From NCBI GenBank assembly GCA_051453625.1, contig JBOZIK010000001.1, forward strand, positions 154,317,529 to 154,381,528: a stretch of DNA of 64,000 bases, written 5' to 3'. Source of the DNA: Welwitschia mirabilis. Lineage: Eukaryota > Gnetophyta > Gnetopsida > Welwitschiales. The number at the start of each line of letters is the position of its first letter. Position 1 is the stretch's first letter. Below are positions 58,229-64,000 of the stretch, one piece after another. The notes beneath the pieces are model-generated. The model saw only the letters and a list, made by a program, of their open reading frames with translations. It was not told where the DNA came from and did no database searches. A program made the translations under genes and the position numbers.

Positions 58229-58620
58229 TTCATGATTAACATCATCTTGTAATTCAACATCTAAGATAACTATTAATTTTTCCTTTACTATATTAATTTT
58301 TACCATTATTTTCCTTGAGTGTTATTGGTTTTTATTTGATAATTTCACATTTTATTAAGTTTATTTCATAGGCTGACAAGGCACTGTATGATTCTTTAAA
58401 CATCATGGTGGTAACATTTCTAGATTATTTCATGATAGTGATCTTAGATATTACCACTTATTTTATTAACTTTTCTCGTAATACATCTCCACCAATGTCA
58501 TAAATGGAATTTACTATGTTGTTCACCCTTGTGAAGTATTCATGAATTCTTTTTACTATGTTCATTTTGAGATTTATAAATTATTAGGACAAAATCAAGA
58601 TCTCAGACTATTTAATTATA
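58229..58620 (-). pseudogene. Copia gag N-part of the 13.3-kb element
   Basis: On the minus strand MNIVKRIHEYFTRVNNIVNS, IYDIGGDVLREKLIK, then VVISKITIMK: the UBN2 block E-S-I-x-E-x-x-x-R-F-x-x-I-I-N-E-L-x-x-L-G-x-x-x-x-x-x-x-L-V-R-K-I-L. Its continuation lies left of the nested element (from 55430). Confidence 0.6.
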
Positions 58621-59268
58621 GAAGTACCTTCATATGTGCCTTTAAATATGTCTGATATATTTTTTTTTTGTGATACTATAACTAGTCACCTTATTGAATT
58701 TCTTAAGAAAAAGGCTAGAGTATAGTGAATTATATACTTTAAGGTCATATACATAAGACATAAGAAGTACTAGAAGGGTGAGATGTAGAATCATGAAACC
58801 TATCCCTCATCCACTTATCTTCGAAGCAATCCCCTACATTATCGACTATGATGGAATGATGAAGCCTTGCTATCTAGGTAGGCTACATATCCCCAATTGG
58901 ATGCCTTTCTATTAGGTTTATATGGGACTCCTAGTTAACTGCTTTAGTGTTTAACTAATACATAAGAGTGGTATGGAGTCTGATCTTACCATGAGCAAGT
59001 GGCAGAGGCAAGGTGGATATACTTAATGAAGTTCCACTACCTTTGGTTTTGTAACACATTTATTAATAATATGTATGATAGTTTCTAAGAACATTAAGTA
59101 TTAATATTTAATAATCTGTCACACTTCGAACTCAAAAGACTATAAGCATACCTACATCCTCATCTTCTAATAGACATAGATTATTATATTAAAGAGTGAA
59201 GGTCTAGCAGTTAAGAACCCATCCATAATAGTTTACTTAAGGTTTTTTACATATTTTTTCAAGTACCT
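58621..59268. other. Unclassified stretch with an LTR-like start
   Basis: No gene. TGTCACACTTCGAACTC at 59117-59133 resembles the TGTCACACCCCGAACTC start of many plant gypsy LTRs and, loosely, the left end of the flanking LTR (TGTAAATCATTGAACTC). The portion 58740-59030 is relatively GC-rich and unlike its surroundings. Confidence 0.35.
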
Positions 59269-59280
59269 ACTTTAATACTA
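59269..59280 (-). promoter_or_regulatory. Decayed primer-binding site of the 13.3-kb copia
   Basis: On the minus strand TAGTATTAAAGT equals TGGTATCAGAGC with four changes, all G-to-A or C-to-T. It lies four bases from the LTR end, supporting the minus orientation. Confidence 0.5.
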
Positions 59281-59284
59281 CTTA

Positions 59285-60869
59285 TGGATTATTGAACTTA
59301 GAGGGGATTGGTAGATAAATTTTAAATATAATAATATACTATAAATAATAAATATCATTTAGTAGAATTTAAGAGCATGAAAAATAAATAATTAAACTCT
59401 TATTGATTTAACATGATTCCCTAATATATGTACCTCATACTTAGAGGGTTAACTTAAAGTACACCTCTGGATCTCTGCTACTTATTACAAAACCTATGAT
59501 TTGTGATTTATTACTAATATCAAAAGGTTCAGTATAAGAGGTTTCCCTTAAAAGATAGCTAACTCAATTCCTTAGCATTTAAAAATACAAGATAGTTATG
59601 TTTCTTAAGAATACACCTTAGTGTCTCACTTAATACACTTAAAGCTTGGAATTAAAATTGAACCCAATATCATGAAATCCTTTTAAAGATTAAAAGATAA
59701 GTAAATACAATATGTGAAACTATATAAACTCTTATACAATCATATGTCCATCTCTATGTAGAAAGAATCAACGTAGAAAAGGATCATGCTTGAAATAATA
59801 GAGAGTAAAAAAGAAAATGCAACTCTCTTACTAGGAAGAAGAAGAGATAAGATGAAAAGCTCATTTCTATTTTCTTCTTTAATGATAAACCTCTAATACT
59901 ATTCTTATTTTTTAATAGAAGAGATAAAAGGTCTAAATTAGTTCTTGATCATTTCTTAAATGATAAAACTCTCCTACTATGACTCTTTTTTTATATGTTA
60001 TTTTACTTTTCTTGCTTTCTTACTTATGTTCTTGATTTTAAATTTGTTTAGTGGTTTCTCATTTAAGTTCTTTAAGTTCCCTTGTAAATCATTTTTCTTA
60101 TGTTTATATCCTTGATTTCCTTGTTTTTTCCCCCTTAGGGTTTTGGTATTTTCTTATATAGGACTTTCTCTATTAGTTTTTTCTTAAAGGGTGGCATGCA
60201 AAACAATTAGATTCAAATCCTTTAATAGATATTTTATTTTTTGTCTTAACTTGTAATAAACATCTTTAATCTTTATAAATTCCTTTAACTATTATTAAAA
60301 ACTTAATTTAATATAGACATCTTTACTCTATAGTAATTCTATTATACTTCTTAGTTTAGCTAATACATTTTTAACTTTGACCGATGTCTTCAACTTTTAA
60401 TAATTTGATATCAATTTCTTATGCTTAGGTAATATTTCTCCATCTTAATTAAATGTCTTCTATTTAGGCTCCTTTATATCAATTAAGATGTATTCATATG
60501 CTACAAATATTTTCATGGTTCATGGATATCTTCTAAACCTATTGACATATTGTGATGAATGTCACTTAATTGAGCTAATACATCTCCTATCCTATAAATA
60601 TCTAGAGGTATAGTAGACATACTAACATTCTGTATACATCTTTATTATAAGTTTTTAAAACATATCACATTATCAAAGACCTTAGTTTTAAATTTTACTT
60701 TGAAAAACTCAATAGATGTCTTATAGATTTCTTCAACTTTATGTTGTAGATGTATTCCATCTTTGTAGACATCTTAATAAACTTAAATTAATTTTTAATT
60801 TCATGATTCTTGCACATAGTTAACATTAGATTTGAGAAGTTTAACATGTTAAAACTAGTTAAGTCAACA
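59285..60869 (-). repeat. 5' LTR of the 13.3-kb copia element
   Basis: 1585 bp, minus strand TGTTGACTTAAC...TAATCCA. Partner of 47581-49276, with the same AGACATCT/AGATGTCT-rich part at 60240-60790. Its right end abuts the chromovirus RT remnant. Confidence 0.75.
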
Positions 60870-60872
60870 TTC

Positions 60873-61440
60873 ATTTCCTTAGGATTCTTAGAATCATTGT
60901 AAGATAATTATTATGATATTTATAATTAATAGAGTAAAGAATATTATCATTAATAAATACCATTACAAAGCTATCCATACATAGAGTGAGAGATAGTCTT
61001 GTGAATACCTTTTTCTTTAATCTTGACTTAATAGAATTCGAAGGTTAGAATATCTTATAAAACACCTTAGTTTCTTTTAATTAATTAAAGAGAGAATGTA
61101 TGGTGAGTAAAATATATCTATTTTTGGTAGTAACTTTATTTAACTATCGATAATATTTACATAATCTTAAAGTATCTTCTTTATTTTTGAGAAATAATAG
61201 TTAAGCACCTTGAAATGATACACTAGAATAAATAAAGGCTACTTATATTATCTTCGTAAGTTAAACTCTTAGATCATTCATTTTTATAGAAGTAATTCTT
61301 TCAAAAGCCTTTGATATTAAAGTGGTTCTAAGAATTAGTTCTATTTGAACTCTATTTTTGTATGTGAATACATCCCTAATAAATTTGTTAAAAATACATC
61401 TTAATGTTTATTAATAACTATAATGTTATATTTTTCTTCT
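60873..61440 (-). pseudogene. Chromovirus RT N-part (Tekay/Del-like)
   Basis: On the minus strand: LLGMYSHTKIEFK (DLPG-x-PPDREIEF), NDLRV, then KNKEDTLRLCKYYR.LNKVTTKNRY (61100-61190, [23 protein letters not shown]), SLFN.LKETKVFYKI, a shortened middle, and FVMVFINDNILYS (60938-60965; FVVVFIDDILVYS with Asp to Asn), YLTMILRILRK. The sequence resumes at 47575, so this is the first of three pieces of one gene. The PPDREIEF-type block differs from Gypsy-A. Confidence 0.8.
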
Positions 61441-63167
61441 TTTCATATCTCTAGATCTAAGTTGTAATAGAAATATTTTATTATTAACTTTTATTTATCT
61501 CTTTCTTTAATTTAACTTAATTAAGTGGTTTTTTATTAATTTTAGTTACACCTTAATGCGAATTTTTTTATTTACTTTAATTGTTCCTTTTCTATCTTTA
61601 TAATGATTATGACTTAATTTTTACCTAACTAATTAATGTTCATAACTCTATCATACTTTTTCAAATTAATAACTAATAAATATATGATCAAATCTTCCTG
61701 GCTCTATTCTAAGTTCTAGCACTTATTGACTTATTTTAGCTATGGATCCATTAGTAAATTTAAGTATTTCTTGAATTAGTACAAAATTTAATTTTTTACT
61801 TATCACTATTCAAACATAAATAAAATAATAAATTAATTCATAATCAATTATTATATCTATTTTTTTAATTATTCACAAAACCTTAACATTACTTATTGAA
61901 CTTTAAGAATAAAATTTTTTAATTCCTATTGCTACTTGGAGATTTTCATTTATGATAGTTTAGATTAATTTCCTTATTTATTTAAGCTTATTTGGTATTT
62001 TATTTTGTGTAGAAAAAATTTAAATGTGGTCCCTAGTATTTGTAACATTTTCATTCTTGAAAATATTGCACTTAACTTTTACTCTATTAGGGCCCTTTTT
62101 CTATGTTTATTTTCCTAGAGTAATTATAATAGTTACTTGATATGGATCAAGTAAATCCCTATTTTGGCTAAGATGGCTAGAATTTACTATTTCTTATCTT
62201 TTATCTTGATGTTTTTGAAAGGATTCATTTTTACTCCTCCTTGTATTTGAAATGATAATTACTTCTCTTTATCAACTAAAATTTAAAGGGACTCTTTCTC
62301 TTCTTGTCTTATAGTCTATGCTAATGCATCTCAATAATATTATCACTTTATATTTCTTTAGATAAGTTCTTAACATAATATATACAACTTTTTAATTAAT
62401 GGTAAGTAAGAAAAGATTACAAAACATTGAGCTTTAGTCTTCCTACCTAGGTTTGTATGCGAGACATATTAGAAGAGTTTTATGAATATAGGCTCATTTT
62501 CTAAAGCTAGATATTAAAGTATAACTTTAGCTAATTAAAATTTTTTAAATTACATAAAAAACCAATTAATGTATATCTCCTTAAAAATATGAATAATTTT
62601 ATCCCATATAATCTTGTCATATTCTAATTTTTTTACTTTTATTTTTTACCATAGATTAAATTCTTCTTAAAGCATTTAAATTATCAAGGAAGTCTTCTTT
62701 ATTTCATTGCATTTAAGTATATCTACAAACATTTAAATGTTATTGAGATAAGCTTTTATCTTTATTATGTTTATACACCTTTTAAACTTTAGTGCATATA
62801 ACCTCATGAAGCTTTAAATTAACTTCCTCATTCCTTCACTCTAAAATGTCCTTTCTTTAACATGGATTGGAAATTGTTGATTATATTATTACATGATTTG
62901 GACTAGAAACTATTTAAATCAATTAATTGTAAAATTAGAATCTATATTAAGTTGCTTTATTATGCATGATCATTCATCAATATTTTATCATGGAATGGAC
63001 ATCCTTGCTTATGATATTAATTAGATTTCATATTTTGATTATGATGTTATTTTCGCATCCTACCACCTAACATGTTTACAACCTATAAGAAAAATAATTT
63101 ATCTCTTTGAATTATTATAATATTCAAAATTACTAAATTATGCTTGACTTTAAATTTTAATCAAAAA
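61441..63167 (-). other. Probable protease/gag part of the chromovirus, unreadable
   Basis: By position this should hold protease and gag. Near 62560-62640 the minus strand gives YDKIIWDKIIHIFKEIYIN, which resembles the W-x-x-F-x-x-x-F-x-x-x-Y-I block of gypsy gag. Nothing else is readable through the stops, and no LTR was found before the neighbouring Gypsy-A copy starts. Confidence 0.35.
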
Positions 63168-63546
63168 CATTAGAAATTAAAGAATAATAAACTTGATAAT
63201 ATAGTAATTAGATAAAAATGAAGTATCTTTTTATTAATATAGTAGTAACTATAATATAATGATATTACCTCTACACCTTAATTCAGCCTTGAACTAATGG
63301 TTATAGGTAAAGATGTAAAATTTAATTTTAAGCCCCTCTTAGGCCCTCGAGGATCAGCCAAGGTTGTAATCAGTTACATCCACATAGTCTATCTACCCCC
63401 ACATAATTTCATAGACTTAATAACCAAAATGGGATATAATGTTAAAATTAAAGGTTGCACTTTTTTGTTACATAATAGTTTCATTTACTAACATATTAAT
63501 CACTCTTAATAAATACTTAATTACAAAGTGATTTTGGAATATGGCA
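63168..63546 (-). repeat. 3' LTR of a second Gypsy-A copy
   Basis: On the minus strand TGCCATATTCCAAAATCAC, then GTGGGGGTAGATAGAC, ATGTGGATGTAACTGATTAC, TTGGCTGATCCTCGAGG and ATAACCATTAGTTCAAGG, block for block the LTR at 7376-7730. The plus-strand 64-codon frame at 63297-63491 lies within it and is not a gene. Confidence 0.82.
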
Positions 63547-63559
63547 TTTTATCCTCCTT
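63547..63559 (-). promoter_or_regulatory. Polypurine tract of the second Gypsy-A copy
   Basis: On the minus strand AAGGAGGATAAAA directly precedes the LTR's TG. Confidence 0.7.
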
Positions 63560-63759
63560 AATTTCTCAGCTCTTACTTCTTACAGCTAAGGCCTTCTAGT
63601 GGATGGACCACTTGTACCTACATTTACTATTTGTTTTTCATCCATCTCCATTACTATTTATACAATAATTTTTGATATAAAGATGAATTATGAATACATA
63701 AAAATAAACATACAATATATAATAAGCCATTTTTCAATTAAATAACTAGGGAAATATTT

Positions 63760-64000
63760 ATCTTATGAATTTTGTATTCTCCCATGTACTTTGATCATAA
63801 TGATTCCATTTAATTAATTTTTTCTGATGGTCTTAATCTAGAGTTTTCAAGTATGGGTATCTAGAATTTCCTTAGGTTGAATGTCAGATTTGGTTTTAGT
63901 AAGATGTATTTTAAATTAAGTGTATAATCTTTAATTCTATCTTCATGATATGATTTTAGTAAATAAACATGAAATACTACATGAACTTTGGATAACTTCG
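63760..64000 (-). pseudogene. Gypsy-A pol C-terminal end, running off the window
   Basis: On the minus strand from the window end: HVVFHVYLLKSYHEDR, DYTLNLKYILLKPNLTF, then SEKIN, W-N-H-Y-D-Q-S-TWE. The plus-strand element has FHVSTMKSYHKDR, DYTLN..HIMLKPNLTF and IIQWTHCN.KTWE at 4930-5130, so this is the same gene end with a chromodomain-like tail. The rest lies beyond 64000. Confidence 0.8.

Larger units (their letters stand above)
47581..60869 (-). mobile_element. 13.3-kb minus-strand copia element with nested insertion
   Basis: Direct repeats at 47581-49276 and 59285-60869 flank it, and the chromovirus RT gene is interrupted exactly there (RT up to LRILRK ends near 60874; its continuation starts near 47575). 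On the minus strand the interior gives primer site, gag, zinc knuckle, protease, pre-integrase and integrase core; no RT was recognised. A 2.8-kb gag-only copia element sits inside gag, and a third LTR-like repeat lies at about 51440-52770. Confidence 0.72.

Noticed and set aside
63297-63491. 64-codon plus-strand ORF with a Gly-rich segment
   Set aside because: Falls in a minus-strand Gypsy-A LTR that matches 7376-7730.

Overview
The window looks like gene-poor, repeat-packed nuclear DNA of a flowering plant. It is strongly AT-rich. Apart from stretches I could not classify, what can be recognised is a decayed retrotransposon: plant chromovirus and Tat/Athila Ty3/gypsy elements, Ty1/copia elements with an initiator-Met tRNA primer site, and an L1-type LINE with a DUF4283 ORF1. 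I found no intact host gene, no rRNA or tRNA gene and no CRISPR array. Reading frames are broken mainly by C-to-T and G-to-A changes (CAG to TAG, TGG to TGA), as expected for long-methylated DNA. All assignments come from reading motifs by eye; no database search was possible.

Left part (1-17.8 kb): a degenerate GACATC-type minisatellite (1-600). Then a plus-strand chromovirus, here 'Gypsy-A' (gag, protease, RT, RNase H, integrase, chromodomain-like tail), with a second RNase H-integrase-tail copy after a 100-N gap and a 355-bp 3' LTR ending at 7730. At 9.76-17.8 kb lies a plus-strand LTR element with two ~1.35-kb LTRs and a Tat/Athila-like primer site but no recognisable pol: a large non-autonomous element.

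Middle (17.8-38.3 kb): a minus-strand Tat/Athila element can be traced in pieces (gag ~30.6-31.0 kb, protease ~20.2-20.7 kb, start of RT ~18.2-18.65 kb). It is split by a solo copia LTR (18663-20239), a complete minus-strand copia element of the same family (21067-29950, perfect AATGC target duplication) and a LINE (31614-37367).

Right part (38.3-63.2 kb): a minus-strand Tekay/Del-like chromovirus is split into three pieces (60.87-61.4, 46.19-47.58 and ~38.3-38.5 kb) by two copia insertions. One is a plus-strand relative of the middle copia (38503-46190). The other is a 13.3-kb minus-strand copia (47581-60869), which carries inside it a 2.8-kb gag-only copia element (55436-58223, perfect AGAAG target duplication). 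The right edge (63168-64000) holds the 3' end of another Gypsy-A copy on the minus strand.

The most unusual content is the copia family at 18.66-20.24, 21.07-29.95 and 38.50-46.19 kb. Where integrase and RT would be expected, its full-length members carry a ~315-codon ORF with an acidic tail and its own upstream TATA-like box, resembling the 'putative plant transposon protein' family. Their LTRs contain ~80-bp tandem units rich in GGTCGACC-like motifs.
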